A stretch of DNA of 64,000 nucleotides, taken from assembly GCF_012972675.1 (NCBI RefSeq), contig NZ_JABCRE010000002.1, forward strand, positions 795,001 to 859,000, written 5' to 3'. The stretch's first letter is position 1. The number at the start of each line of letters is the position of its first letter. Under the pieces are notes generated by a model. It was not told the DNA's origin, made no database searches, and worked only from the letters and a program-made list of their open reading frames with translations. This DNA comes from Pontixanthobacter rizhaonensis. GTDB taxonomy: Bacteria > Pseudomonadota > Alphaproteobacteria > Sphingomonadales > Sphingomonadaceae. The position numbers were made by a program, and so were the translations under genes. Below are positions 10,001-18,432 of the stretch, piece after piece.

Positions 10001-10553
10001 TGTGTTGATCCATAGTTTGCTGGAGCGTTTGCCGGACATTCCGGTAGAAGACCGTCCTGAAAAGGCAGAGGCTTGGCTCAAACGACAAGCGCCGGGGCTA
10101 AGCGCGGCTGCATTGTCCGATATCATCACATCTGCAGTGCGGGTTCTCGACACGCCCGAATTCGCGGAGATATTCCAACCCGGCTCGCTCGCTGAAGTCC
10201 CGCTCGCCGCAACGATTGACGGCCAAGTTATATCAGGGATGGCTGACCGTTTATTGGTTACGCCAGAAACGGTCACAGTGGTTGATTATAAAACCGCGCG
10301 AAGGCCGCCGACTTCGCTTGATAGCGTTCCGGTAGCAACTCTGCGCCAGATGGCGGCTTATTCAGCGGCGCTGGCAGTGATATATCCGGACCGGGCAATA
10401 CGCGCGGCGATATTGTATACCCAAACGCCGCAGCTGATTGCGATCCCGGAAGATGTCCTGGCGGCGCATCACCCTTCGGTTGCTCCACACACGTCACCCA
10501 ATTTCCAGTTTTCAACCGAGCAGCAAACCTATCCGGCTGATGGTGTTGAGTGA
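7005..10553 (+). CDS. addA: Double-strand break repair helicase AddA
   Basis: 1182-residue UvrD/RecB-like SF1 helicase with a C-terminal nuclease. Walker A SASAGTGKT is at residues 37-45. Helicase motif II is the DEAQDTNE stretch (encoded near 8,240) and the VMTVHGSKGLQAP motif is encoded near 9,400. Close to the C-terminus, GMADRLLVTPETVTVVDYKT is the RecB-family nuclease core. The ATG at 7005 overlaps the addB stop; an in-frame ATG 18 bp upstream is possible but less likely given the repeated ATGA coupling in this operon. It forms a heterodimer with AddB. Confidence 0.93.
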   Translation: MSVSKSPSASGRVFGRVFGLRDNQARAVDPQESVWLSASAGTGKTQVLSARVLRLLLTRGVDPSQILCLTFTKAGAAEMATRVNDVLANWVRMSPEALFADLSAIGAPTDEATQNRARSLFASVLDCPGGGLRIDTIHAFAQWLLAAFPEEANLAPGTKAMEDRDRELLGHQVLADMLLAWQSAGQDDLLDALAMLSVRMGADGARAWLMRCAEARDVWFGNAAWQDDLEPRVRQLIGLAEDAGPNDLAALCSDAQFNMSALSQCAAVNAEWGTKTGLSSADTLAVWSAASPDSRLAQLDDLQKALFTQKNEPRSLKSLEKIDPAYAETAGEVLASILRVREVQALLDLAEWLTPALRIGRRFALRWDEAKKREGLIDFDDQISRAAALLGRSDMADWIRYKLDRQFDHILIDEAQDTNEAQWSIIRALTGDFFAGKGQRDDRLRTIFVVGDYKQAIFRFQGTSPENFETARQFFDKEMAEAAANAAQLRERISARKLKSLGLGRSFRTAQPVLDCVDAAIASIGFDQFGLSTPPDKHTGEDRPGEVVLWSPIVASSDDPEDDDAGAAWVSEPERRMADRIARQVSDWLKDGYPLAKGKARNAWPGDIMVLVRKRRELAGLIVARLHANGVPVAGVDRLRLGAPLAVQDLMAALRFAAQPLDDLSLANMLVSPLIGWSQDDLLAYGYRDKGVHLWDHLRKSDEPAVQETANRLRDLLRLADFEPPQALLHWILAGPWGGRQKLIARLGKEANDPVDELLNAALNFASAHTASLQGFIHWFDAGDGELKREAGASEGLVRVMTVHGSKGLQAPIVILADATGDPDSSGVRGLTLAEEDPSGETVRSVPVPTLRTAEKVQRIIEAEEIAKAEERQEHWRLLYVAMTRAEEALFVGGALGKREEEPAPDSWYAKLEQIFDGEPLEDPVFGARRVWGQRPESIPLEAAAAIVPAMPQLPDWALKPIGPEPKPPRPLAPSSAGDEQASDPPQLPDAARDAAERGVLIHSLLERLPDIPVEDRPEKAEAWLKRQAPGLSAAALSDIITSAVRVLDTPEFAEIFQPGSLAEVPLAATIDGQVISGMADRLLVTPETVTVVDYKTARRPPTSLDSVPVATLRQMAAYSAALAVIYPDRAIRAAILYTQTPQLIAIPEDVLAAHHPSVAPHTSPNFQFSTEQQTYPADGVE

Positions 10554-10601
10554 AACCCAATCAGCCCTACATAGAATACAACACAGATTAGGAGATTCCC
10601 C

Positions 10602-10922
10602 ATGGCGACAATCAATGTCACCGATGACAGCTTCAAAGCCGACGTACTTGATTCCGATAAACCCGTTCTGGTCGATTTCTGGGCAGAATGGTGCGGGCCG
10701 TGCAAAATGATTGGCCCATCACTCGAGGAAATCAGTGATGAATTGTCCGACCAAGTGACCATTGCGAAGATGGACATCATGGAAAACACCGGCATCCCGG
10801 GCGAGATCGGAGTGCAATCTATTCCGCTGATGGTGCTGTTCAAGAATGGTGAGGCTGTGGCCAAGAAGTTGGGCGCTGCACCAAAGGGTCAGCTCAAAAG
10901 CTGGCTCGAAGGCGAACTCTAA
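10602..10922 (+). CDS. trxA: Thioredoxin
   Basis: 106-residue cytoplasmic thioredoxin with the redox motif WCGPCK at residues 30-35 and the cis-proline region SIPLM. It reduces protein disulphides and supplies electrons to enzymes such as ribonucleotide reductase. An AGGAG ribosome-binding site lies about 10 bp before the ATG. It follows addA after 48 bp, so it may be the last operon member or have its own promoter in that gap. The stop codon overlaps, tail to tail, the stop of the phosphatase gene on the other strand. Confidence 0.95.
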   Translation: MATINVTDDSFKADVLDSDKPVLVDFWAEWCGPCKMIGPSLEEISDELSDQVTIAKMDIMENTGIPGEIGVQSIPLMVLFKNGEAVAKKLGAAPKGQLKSWLEGEL

Positions 10923-11749
10923 AAACCGTTGTCCATTGCCGCCATTCGGGCGGCCAACTCATCAAAGAGTTCAGGCGTGGCCGCACCGATCAAACCGGTG
11001 CGGCCATGTTCGTCTACGCGGTATGCGGTGCCGTCAATACGCGCCGCTTTTCCGCCAGCTTCATTGAGCCACAATACGCCCGCGGCATGGTCCCAAGCCA
11101 AGGTCCGTTCAAATATAGAAACATCATTGATGCCAAGCCCTAAGCGCGGATATTGTTCAGCCGCACAGCGAGGAATATCGACCAGCGAATAATGCGGCGC
11201 GATATGCTGTTTGGTGGCTTCGCGCTGTGCGTCATCCATAAAGACCAGGGAGATAGCCGCCACAGGTGGTGAGTGCCCGGAACTGCGCGCGGTGACCCGT
11301 TCCCCATCGATAAAGGCCCCTTTGCCCTGATGGGCGGTGCATAAGCGGCCGGAAACAGGATCATATATCCAGCCTGTTTGCGTCACACCATTATCGGCCA
11401 TAGCGATTAGAATGCCGAATGGTTCTTTACCGGATGCGAAATTGTTCGTTCCATCAATCGGGTCGATGATCCAGCAGGATGATGTGAGCCGGTCGAGCAC
11501 CGCAGGGTCCGCATGAGCGGCTTCCTCGCCCACTATAGGCAGTCCGGGAATGATTTTACCCAACCCTTCCGCCAGCATATCTTCCGCTTCTGTATCCGCG
11601 ATTGTCACCACATCATCGGCGGCTTTGTTTTCGATCTGGTCAGGCGCCAATGAGCGAAAGCGCGGTAGAACTATCTTTTCGGATACATCGCGGAGCAGTT
11701 CAGCCACTGCCGTATCAAGACTGCTAATATCCTGCTCTGTGTCATTCAT
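10919..11749 (-). CDS. Inositol monophosphatase-family phosphatase
   Basis: 276-residue Mg-dependent, lithium-sensitive-type phosphatase. The metal-binding residues are visible: GEE at 74-76, DPIDGTNNF at 96-104, and WDHAAG near residue 225. Family members hydrolyse inositol-1-phosphate, histidinol phosphate or 3'-phosphoadenosine nucleotides, and the sequence alone does not decide which. The ATG chosen overlaps the argJ stop (ATGA on the minus strand), so the gene is translationally coupled to argJ; an upstream in-frame extension would overlap argJ by about 55 bp. The argJ link hints at amino-acid metabolism, which is inference. A second family member is at 47,697-48,518. Confidence 0.82.
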   Translation of the reverse strand: MNDTEQDISSLDTAVAELLRDVSEKIVLPRFRSLAPDQIENKAADDVVTIADTEAEDMLAEGLGKIIPGLPIVGEEAAHADPAVLDRLTSSCWIIDPIDGTNNFASGKEPFGILIAMADNGVTQTGWIYDPVSGRLCTAHQGKGAFIDGERVTARSSGHSPPVAAISLVFMDDAQREATKQHIAPHYSLVDIPRCAAEQYPRLGLGINDVSIFERTLAWDHAAGVLWLNEAGGKAARIDGTAYRVDEHGRTGLIGAATPELFDELAARMAAMDNGF

Positions 11750-12972
11750 GAGCGGTAATCGGCATTGATGGCAATGTATCCATTGGTCAGATCGCAGGTC
11801 CACACCGTCGCCCGGCCTGTGCTCAGCCCGATATCGACTTCAATGGTGATTTCCTGCCCCTTCAGATGCCGGGCAAGCGGAGCTTCATCAAAATCATCGA
11901 CGGGTTGGCCATTGCGTGCCGCCCAATGGCCGCCAAAACCGATCGACAGGGTGTCACGGTCAGCCGGCTCTCCTGCTTTGCCAACAGCCATAACGACGCG
12001 CCCCCAATTCGCATCCTCGCCAGCGACAGCCGTCTTCACGAGAGGCGAGTTGGCGATGGATAGCCCAATCTTACGGGCGCTTTCATCGCTGTCGGCGCCC
12101 GTGACGGTAATGGCGATCAGCTTTTGCGCGCCTTCGCCATCGCGCACGACCAATTGAGCTAGCTGGCGGCACACGTCATGGAAAGCAGCGGCAAAGGCAT
12201 CCGCCCCCTCGCTGTCAAAAGATACCAGCGGTGCGTTGCCTGCCTTTCCTGTTGCAAAGGCCAACACGGTGTCGCTGGTCGATGTATCGCTATCCACCGT
12301 AATGCAGGAAAAAGTCTTGCCATTGCTGTCGTTCAGCAGTTGTTGAAGGAATGCCGGATCGACGGCGGCATCGGTAAATATATACCCCAGCATCGTCGCC
12401 ATATCGGGTGCGATCATGCCGCTGCCTTTGATAATCGCGCTGATGGATATGGTCTTACCTTGAACAATGGCGGTAGCCGTCGCGCCTTTTGCGAATGTAT
12501 CTGTGGTTGAGATGGCCTTTGCGGCATCCTCCCATGAACATGGCGGTGCAGTGAGGGCAGCTGTTACTCCGGCCTTTGCGGCATCTTTGGGCAGCGGAAC
12601 GCCGATCACACCGGTGGATGAAACAAATACGGTCTCCGGTGCACAGCCAATGCCCTCTGCAATTTGGGCCATGATCTGTTCAACCGCCTCGCGGCCGCGA
12701 TAGCCGGTGAAGGCGTTGGCATTGCCCGCATTCACAACCAACGCACGCGCAGCGCCTTGTTTGATGTGTTGGCGGCCCAGCTCGACTTCGGATGAGGGGC
12801 ACGCGCTTTGTGTGAATACCCCCGCAGCAGTGGTGCCATCGCACAGCTCCACAAAGGTTAAGTCGGCACGTTCCCAATCTTTATAACCTGCATTCACTGT
12901 ACGCAAAGTGACACCATCAATGTCGGGCATATCAGGGAAGTGCAGTGCGAGCGGTGATCTCTTTAAGTCCAT
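11746..12972 (-). CDS. argJ: Bifunctional ornithine acetyltransferase / N-acetylglutamate synthase ArgJ
   Basis: 408 residues, typical ArgJ length. The enzyme transfers the acetyl group from N-acetylornithine to glutamate, closing the acetyl cycle of arginine synthesis; bifunctional members also use acetyl-CoA. ArgJ is made as a precursor that cuts itself before a conserved threonine. The KGSGMIAPDMATML motif places that nucleophile at Thr193, giving alpha and beta chains of about 192 and 216 residues. I chose the ATG at 12,972 (MDLKRSPL) because upstream codons lack family-like sequence. The gene is coupled to the downstream phosphatase and runs divergently from the exported TonB-type protein. 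Confidence 0.93.
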   Translation of the reverse strand: MDLKRSPLALHFPDMPDIDGVTLRTVNAGYKDWERADLTFVELCDGTTAAGVFTQSACPSSEVELGRQHIKQGAARALVVNAGNANAFTGYRGREAVEQIMAQIAEGIGCAPETVFVSSTGVIGVPLPKDAAKAGVTAALTAPPCSWEDAAKAISTTDTFAKGATATAIVQGKTISISAIIKGSGMIAPDMATMLGYIFTDAAVDPAFLQQLLNDSNGKTFSCITVDSDTSTSDTVLAFATGKAGNAPLVSFDSEGADAFAAAFHDVCRQLAQLVVRDGEGAQKLIAITVTGADSDESARKIGLSIANSPLVKTAVAGEDANWGRVVMAVGKAGEPADRDTLSIGFGGHWAARNGQPVDDFDEAPLARHLKGQEITIEVDIGLSTGRATVWTCDLTNGYIAINADYRS

Positions 12973-13057
12973 GTGCGCTCTATTAAGGTTGTATCGGGCA
13001 GGGGGCAATCGACAACAGAGTACTTTTATTGATCGGCAAAGCGGCTATGCTGGGCCC

Positions 13058-13801
13058 ATGAAAAACACTTTTTATACGCTCGCCCTACCTTTCGCTGTTT
13101 TCGCGGCACCGCTGAATGCACACCCGGTTGAGGAGGCCGCTGAAGTCGCGATTGAGGAGGCCGAAGCCGCGATTGAGGCGGCAGATGCCGCCGCCGAAGG
13201 TGTGTCGGATGGAACCAGACCACCCTTTTTGAATAATTCGGAAGGGGCCAGATCACCCTTTTTGAATAATTATGCGTTCATCAAGCAAGCGGATTATCCC
13301 GTTGCAGCTTGGCAGGCAGAAGAGACGGGCAGAGTGAGTTATTCGGTTGAGGTGTCCGCCGAAGGAAAGCCGCTGAGTTGCAAAATTACAGACGGGGTAG
13401 ACTTGACTATTTTGGCGGCTGCAACCTGTCCGCTTGTGATGGAACGCGCGGAATTCCGCCCGGCAACCGACGAGGATGGCGAAAACGTTGCGGCGACTTA
13501 TGAGGGATCTTATAATTGGCGTAAGCGCGAAGCTGAAATGCCGCAAATGTCGGTGACATTCCAATATCTGCATGATGAACTTGGCGTGTCAAAAGACTGC
13601 AAATTTTTGAAAATGGAAAATATTCCAGAAAAAATGCGCAGAGATATTGAACGCGATAAAGCGCGCGGGAAGCTCTGCCCTGGGCCAGCCGGCAAGCAGG
13701 GTGTTCCCTATCGCGATGAAAATGGTGTGCCGATTGCAAAATTGGTGACGGTTGATTTCAATGTGACATTGGCGGATCCTGAGGCCGCTTCGCCGGAGTA
13801 A
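13058..13801 (+). CDS. Exported protein with TonB C-terminal-like domain
   Basis: 247 residues with a clear signal peptide (hydrophobic stretch at 5-19, likely cleavage after LNA at about 21). An Ala/Glu-rich segment (about 25-50) follows. Then come two near-identical 11-residue units containing PPFLNN and SPFLNN (about 52-73). The rest resembles a TonB-C/energy-transducer-like fold (GRVSYSVEVSAEGKPLSCKI). There is no TonB membrane anchor, so it is probably a free periplasmic protein and its partner is unknown. Four cysteines (C110, C125, C187, C208 approximately) could pair. The role is unassigned; a similar domain is common in uncharacterised sphingomonad exported proteins. Confidence 0.7.
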   Translation: MKNTFYTLALPFAVFAAPLNAHPVEEAAEVAIEEAEAAIEAADAAAEGVSDGTRPPFLNNSEGARSPFLNNYAFIKQADYPVAAWQAEETGRVSYSVEVSAEGKPLSCKITDGVDLTILAAATCPLVMERAEFRPATDEDGENVAATYEGSYNWRKREAEMPQMSVTFQYLHDELGVSKDCKFLKMENIPEKMRRDIERDKARGKLCPGPAGKQGVPYRDENGVPIAKLVTVDFNVTLADPEAASPE

Positions 13802-13839
13802 ATTTAACCACGCTAGACGCCGGGCAGAAGGCTGCCTAT

Positions 13840-14115
13840 ATGGCCAATATGCGTCGCTTTTTCGCCCTGCTTGCAATTGTCACCGGCCTAGCCGCTGTGG
13901 GTGCGCCTGCGAACGCAGCCGTGGTGAACGATGTTTGCCAGCAAGTGAGCAGCGGTGAGAGCAGTTCAGCTGTCCAAACGGAACGTTGTGCCTGCGAAGC
14001 CCAGCGCGCCCGCGATAAGCGGACTACTACCGGGATCAAAGGTTCTAAACGCCCGACATCAGTCGTCGTTTATATTCCAACCGTTCAATTCGCGGCTGAC
14101 CGCGCTTACGAGTAG
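13840..14115 (+). CDS. Small predicted exported protein of unknown function
   Basis: 91 residues starting at ATG 13,840 (a second ATG three codons on is equally plausible). The N-terminus MRRFFALLAIVTGLAAVG followed by APANA is a good signal peptide. The mature part is about 65 residues with three cysteines, two of them in a CAC pair, and several basic residues. I do not recognise a family. It sits between the TonB-like exported protein and secA on the same strand. Coding status rests on the signal peptide and the clean reading frame rather than on homology. Confidence 0.5.
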   Translation: MANMRRFFALLAIVTGLAAVGAPANAAVVNDVCQQVSSGESSSAVQTERCACEAQRARDKRTTTGIKGSKRPTSVVVYIPTVQFAADRAYE

Positions 14116-14213
14116 CTTCCGCGCTCTCGCCATATTTTTGCTGACACCTCCGCAGCGCAACGCGCCGGAACATAGTCAGTAACTTCCTCTATTTGTCTTT
14201 CGAAAGACCATCC

Positions 14214-16961
14214 ATGATCAATGCACTTGTGAAATCCATTTTCGGCTCGTCCAACGACCGTTACGTCAAATCGCTCGGAAAAATCGTAAACCAAATCAAT
14301 GATTTGGAGCCGCAGATCCAGGCTTTGAGCGATGAGGAATTAAAAGCGCAAACGGATAAATTCCGTAAGCAATTGGAAGACGGCAAGACGCTGGATGATA
14401 TTCTGCCAGAGGCTTTTGCGACAGTGCGGGAAGCCTCCGTTCGTGTTTTGGGCATGCGGCACTTCGATACCCAGCTGATTGGCGGCATCGTGCTGCATCG
14501 CGGCGAGATTTCCGAAATGCGCACGGGTGAAGGTAAGACGCTCGTTGCGACACTTGCGACCTATCTCAACGCGGTTGAGGGTAAGGGCGTTCACGTTGTT
14601 ACCGTGAACGACTATCTCGCAAGCCGTGACGCGGAATGGATGGGGCAGCTGTATCGTTGGCTTGGCCTGACAGTGGGTGTGATCGTTCCAAATTTGGGCG
14701 AATTTGAACGCCGTGAAGCCTATGCGTCTGACATTACATACGGCACGAACAACGAATTCGGCTTTGATTATCTGCGCGACAATATGAAGCATGATCGCGG
14801 CGGCATGGTGCAACGGCCATTTAACTTCGCAATTGTTGACGAGGTCGACTCCATTCTGATCGATGAAGCGCGGACGCCGCTGATTATCTCTGGCCCGACG
14901 GAAGATAAGACAGATCTGTATGTCTCTATCGATGCAGTCGTTAAAGAGCTGGATGAGAGCTTCTACGATGCAGACGAAAAGACCAAGAATATCACCTGGA
15001 CGGAAGACGGCACCGAACGTGTGGAGCAACTGCTGATTGAAGCGGGACTGCTTCAAACAGACAATCTCTATGATGTCGAGAATACGCAGGTCGTTCACCA
15101 CCTCGACCAAGCGCTCAAAGCGAACAAGATGTTCAAGCGTGACACCGACTATATCGTTAAAGACGATAAGGTTGTGATCATCGACGAGTTTACCGGCCGG
15201 ATGATGGATGGTCGCCGTTGGTCCAACGGATTGCACCAGGCCTGTGAAGCCAAGGAAGGTGTAAAAATCGAGCCGGAAAACCAGACAATGGCCTCGATTA
15301 CATTCCAAAACTACTTCCGGATGTACCCCAAATTGTCCGGCATGACCGGAACCGCCGCGACCGAGGCAAGCGAGTTTTGGGATATTTACAAGATGAGCGT
15401 GGTCGAGATTCCGACCAACAAGCCGGTCCAGCGGATCGACGAAGATGACGAGTTCTACAAGAACACAGTCGATAAATTTAAGGCCATCGCCAAAGCCATA
15501 GCGGAAAAGTCCGAAATCGGTCAGCCAACCTTGGTTGGTACGGTATCGATCGAAAAGTCGGAAATGCTATCGAAATTCCTCGATGAGGAAGGTGTGAAGC
15601 ACGAAGTTTTGAACGCACGCCAACATGAACGTGAGGCGCTGATTGTTGCGCAGGCGGGCCGTTTGGGTGCCGTCACCATCGCCACCAATATGGCAGGCCG
15701 CGGTACGGATATTCAGCTTGGTGGTAACATCGAATTCCGCATCGAAACAGAACTTGCCGACATGGAGGAGGGCGCCGAACGTGAAGCCGCCATCGCCAAA
15801 ATCACCGAAGAAGTGTTGGCAGAACGCGAAAAAGTGAAAGAAGCGGGCGGATTGTTCGTTCTGGGTACAGAGCGCCATGAAAGCCGCCGGATCGATAATC
15901 AGCTTCGCGGCCGTTCGGGCCGTCAAGGCGATCCGGGTCTCAGCCGTTTCTATCTCTGTCTCGAAGATGATCTGCTGCGTATTTTCGGGCCCGACACGCT
16001 GTTCAGCCGGATGATGAATTCCAACCTCGAAGATGGCGAGGCGATCGGTTCCAAATGGTTGTCTAAAGCGATTGAGACAGCACAGAAGAAGGTTGAAGCC
16101 CGCAATTACGATGTGCGGAAACAAGTCGTCGAATATGATGATGTGATGAATGACCAGCGTAAGGTCATTTACGAACAGCGTTCTGAAATCATGGACAGCG
16201 AAGCAGTTGGCGATGTGGTGATTGATATGCGCCACGACACCGTCAACGCTATGGTTGGTGAGGCTTGCCCACCCGGATCATATCCAGAGCAATGGGATAT
16301 TGAAGGCCTGAAAGAGCGTCTGTCCGATGGTTTCGGGATTGAGCCGCCGCTTGATGAATGGCTGAAAGAGGACAGTGTCGAACCGGAATTGATCGAAGAT
16401 CGTATTCGGGCTCAAGTCGACGAGATTATGGAGGCAAAGATTGCCAATGCTGACCCGGCGATTTGGACCCGGGTCGAGAAAAGCATCCTGCTCGAACGCC
16501 TTGACCACCACTGGAAAGAACATTTGGCCACGCTCGATGCGCTGCGCCAGGTCGTTTTCCTTCGGGCTTATGCGCAGAAGCAGCCGATCAACGAATATAA
16601 GCAAGAGGCATTCGGGCTGTTTGAAAAGATGCTCGATACCTTGCGTGAAGACATAAGTGGTATTCTGATAAAGAGCGAGTTGCGGATGCAGCCTCCGGTT
16701 CAAGAATCGCTGCCAGATTTGCCTGATTTCCTGACTGGACACATTGATCCGCTGACAGGTTTGGATAATTCCAACGATGGCGACGGCTCATCGGAACGCC
16801 CGGCAATGTTTGGTTCCCTTGCCGGCAGTCCGCGTGCTGCGTCGGGACCGGGCGGATCTAACAAAGACAATCCATACGCAGAAATGGACATTAGCCGAAA
16901 CGCACCATGTCCTTGCGGTTCGGGTAACAAGTACAAGCATTGCCACGGAGCGGCTGCATAA
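14214..16961 (+). CDS. secA: Preprotein translocase ATPase SecA
   Basis: 915 residues, full length. SecA drives secretory proteins through SecYEG using ATP. Walker A GEGKT is at 105-109, preceded by the MRTG segment. The [20 protein letters not shown] motif (encoded near 14,840-14,900) is the DEAD-box equivalent. The C-terminus ends in the zinc-binding [13 protein letters not shown] motif that contacts SecB and ribosomes. The ATG at 14,214 ([11 protein letters not shown]) matches known SecA N-termini; a TTG 21 bp upstream is rejected. A short inverted repeat follows the stop. Confidence 0.97.
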   Translation: MINALVKSIFGSSNDRYVKSLGKIVNQINDLEPQIQALSDEELKAQTDKFRKQLEDGKTLDDILPEAFATVREASVRVLGMRHFDTQLIGGIVLHRGEISEMRTGEGKTLVATLATYLNAVEGKGVHVVTVNDYLASRDAEWMGQLYRWLGLTVGVIVPNLGEFERREAYASDITYGTNNEFGFDYLRDNMKHDRGGMVQRPFNFAIVDEVDSILIDEARTPLIISGPTEDKTDLYVSIDAVVKELDESFYDADEKTKNITWTEDGTERVEQLLIEAGLLQTDNLYDVENTQVVHHLDQALKANKMFKRDTDYIVKDDKVVIIDEFTGRMMDGRRWSNGLHQACEAKEGVKIEPENQTMASITFQNYFRMYPKLSGMTGTAATEASEFWDIYKMSVVEIPTNKPVQRIDEDDEFYKNTVDKFKAIAKAIAEKSEIGQPTLVGTVSIEKSEMLSKFLDEEGVKHEVLNARQHEREALIVAQAGRLGAVTIATNMAGRGTDIQLGGNIEFRIETELADMEEGAEREAAIAKITEEVLAEREKVKEAGGLFVLGTERHESRRIDNQLRGRSGRQGDPGLSRFYLCLEDDLLRIFGPDTLFSRMMNSNLEDGEAIGSKWLSKAIETAQKKVEARNYDVRKQVVEYDDVMNDQRKVIYEQRSEIMDSEAVGDVVIDMRHDTVNAMVGEACPPGSYPEQWDIEGLKERLSDGFGIEPPLDEWLKEDSVEPELIEDRIRAQVDEIMEAKIANADPAIWTRVEKSILLERLDHHWKEHLATLDALRQVVFLRAYAQKQPINEYKQEAFGLFEKMLDTLREDISGILIKSELRMQPPVQESLPDLPDFLTGHIDPLTGLDNSNDGDGSSERPAMFGSLAGSPRAASGPGGSNKDNPYAEMDISRNAPCPCGSGNKYKHCHGAAA

Positions 16962-16986
16962 AGACAAAATAAACCAGGGTTTGTCT
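16962..16986 (+). terminator. Short inverted repeat after secA
   Basis: AGACAAA (16,962-16,968) pairs with TTTGTCT (16,980-16,986) around an 11-nt loop, directly after the secA stop. It is A/T-rich and lacks a long U-tract, so it is at best a weak terminator or a 3'-end stabilising hairpin. Confidence 0.35.
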
Positions 16987-17022
16987 CTAAACATTTACGC
17001 CGGTTTACTATAGGCTTTCACC

Positions 17023-17319
17023 ATGGTGAGCGATAGACAAGCAGAACGGTTTGATATTAGCGTTCAGGGCCGGTACCGGACCGGCTCTGGGCTGCCGCGT
17101 GATGTTCCGATTCTCGAAATATCTGAAACGGGTTGCCGCTTCTTCGATAAGTTTGGCCGGCTGAAAGCCGGTGACGAGCTGACCTTGCGGATCGGTACGA
17201 TCGGTCCTGTGGTGGCAACAGTCCGGTGGAGCCGCGACCAAATCACCGGCGTTGAGTTTGCCAAGCCGCTTTACGGACCGATATTCGAACATATCCGGGA
17301 CAAGCTCGACTGCACATAA
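17023..17319 (+). CDS. PilZ-domain protein
   Basis: 98-residue single-domain PilZ protein, a family that often binds cyclic-di-GMP. The RxxxR motif is present as RQAER at residues 5-9. The second motif, normally (D/N)xSxxG, reads EISETG at 32-37, so the first residue is a conservative change and binding cannot be taken for granted. The rest is beta-rich, with GTIGPVVATVRW and GVEFAKPL matching the PilZ barrel. It is a free-standing gene between secA and tRNA-Asn. An EAL phosphodiesterase lies 1.1 kb downstream, but no operon links them. Confidence 0.8.
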   Translation: MVSDRQAERFDISVQGRYRTGSGLPRDVPILEISETGCRFFDKFGRLKAGDELTLRIGTIGPVVATVRWSRDQITGVEFAKPLYGPIFEHIRDKLDCT

Positions 17320-17369
17320 GGGGCTCTTCGCGCCTCAGGTGTAAGCTCACAGATTTCTGAAAGTTTGAG

Positions 17370-17444
17370 TGGCTCCCCGAGTTGGATTCGAACCAACGAC
17401 CAAGTGATTAACAGTCACCTACTCTACCGCTGAGCTATCGGGGA
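17370..17444 (-). tRNA. tRNA-Asn(GTT)
   Basis: Minus-strand 75-nt cloverleaf including an encoded CCA end. The acceptor stem pairs TCCCCGA with TCGGGGA, the T-loop reads GTTCGAATC and the anticodon loop is CTGTTAA with anticodon GTT. D-arm AGCTCAGCGGTAGAGT is standard. The gene stands alone between the PilZ gene and NAD kinase. Confidence 0.96.
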
Positions 17445-17527
17445 ACAGCTCTCAAACACAGCGACTGATCGCCGTAGGAGTGCGCCTATATGGGTGCTTG
17501 AAATGTTTGGCAACCCTCTGCGCGCAC

Positions 17528-18316
17528 TCAAACCATGAATTGTTCTGCAACAATGCGTTCGTCCAGCGAATGTCCGGGGTCAAATAGCAGTGTTAGCTCA
17601 AGATCGCGGGCTATTTCCAAACGAACATCTGCGATGTCACGGACCTCTTTCTGATCCGCCACGGCAGCAACTGGCCGTTTGTCGGGTTCATTCACCCGGA
17701 AACGGATAGTTGACCGGTCAGGCAGAATCGCACCGCGCCAGCGGCGAGGGCGAAACGGGCTGATCGGGGTCAAAGCGAGTAGCTCGGAATCGAGCGGCAA
17801 GATCGGGCCGTTGGCTGAAAGGTTATAGGCGGTCGATCCGGCGGGTGTCGCAACCAACACACCGTCACCCACCAATTCCTTGATTCTCACGCGCTCATCA
17901 ACGGAAACTTCCATTTTGGCCGTCTGGCGTGTTTCCCGCAGGAGCGACACTTCGTTGATGGCATATTCAACTTGGCATTGCCCATCCTGAGTGGTGGCTT
18001 CCATGCGCAAGGGCGATATTCCGATAGATCGTGACCGGTTCACTTTTTCCAGCAGTTTTACGCCTTGACGGTAGCGGTTCATAAGAAACCCGACAGTACC
18101 GCGATTGATGCCGTAGGTGGGCAGATTTTGCCCTGTATCAAGCATAGTATGCAGGGTTTGGAGCATAAATCCATCGCCGCCCAAAACCACCAGAGCGTCC
18201 GCCTCTTCCAGTGCCACCCAGTCATGGCTGTCCTGCAGTTCCTGCGCTGTCTCGGCAGCGCGCGAAGTCGGGGAAATGGCCAAAGCCAGCTTCTTAAAGC
18301 CGTGATTACTGCTCAC
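17528..18316 (-). CDS. nadK: NAD kinase
   Basis: 262-residue NAD kinase, which makes NADP from NAD and ATP. The catalytic GGDG is at residues 46-49, followed by INRGTVGFL and the family motif DGVLVATPAGSTAYNLSANG in the C-terminal half. The start is GTG at 18,316 (MSSNHGF); no nearby in-frame ATG gives a complete N-terminal domain. It is transcribed away from the EAL gene, with about 115 bp between the starts. Confidence 0.92.
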   Translation of the reverse strand: MSSNHGFKKLALAISPTSRAAETAQELQDSHDWVALEEADALVVLGGDGFMLQTLHTMLDTGQNLPTYGINRGTVGFLMNRYRQGVKLLEKVNRSRSIGISPLRMEATTQDGQCQVEYAINEVSLLRETRQTAKMEVSVDERVRIKELVGDGVLVATPAGSTAYNLSANGPILPLDSELLALTPISPFRPRRWRGAILPDRSTIRFRVNEPDKRPVAAVADQKEVRDIADVRLEIARDLELTLLFDPGHSLDERIVAEQFMV

Positions 18317-18432
18317 CGAAATCTCCCCAACGCAGCACCGCGTCTAGCGCCATCTCTATGGCCGGTTGTCCCATTTGGCAACGCATTGAAAACTCCAACG
18401 GAAAGCGGCACGAATTCGCCTATGTTGGCTGC

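Noticed and set aside
14340-15308. 322-codon minus-strand frame opposite secA
   Set aside because: Antisense to the conserved SecA motor; no start signal, no family match by eye.
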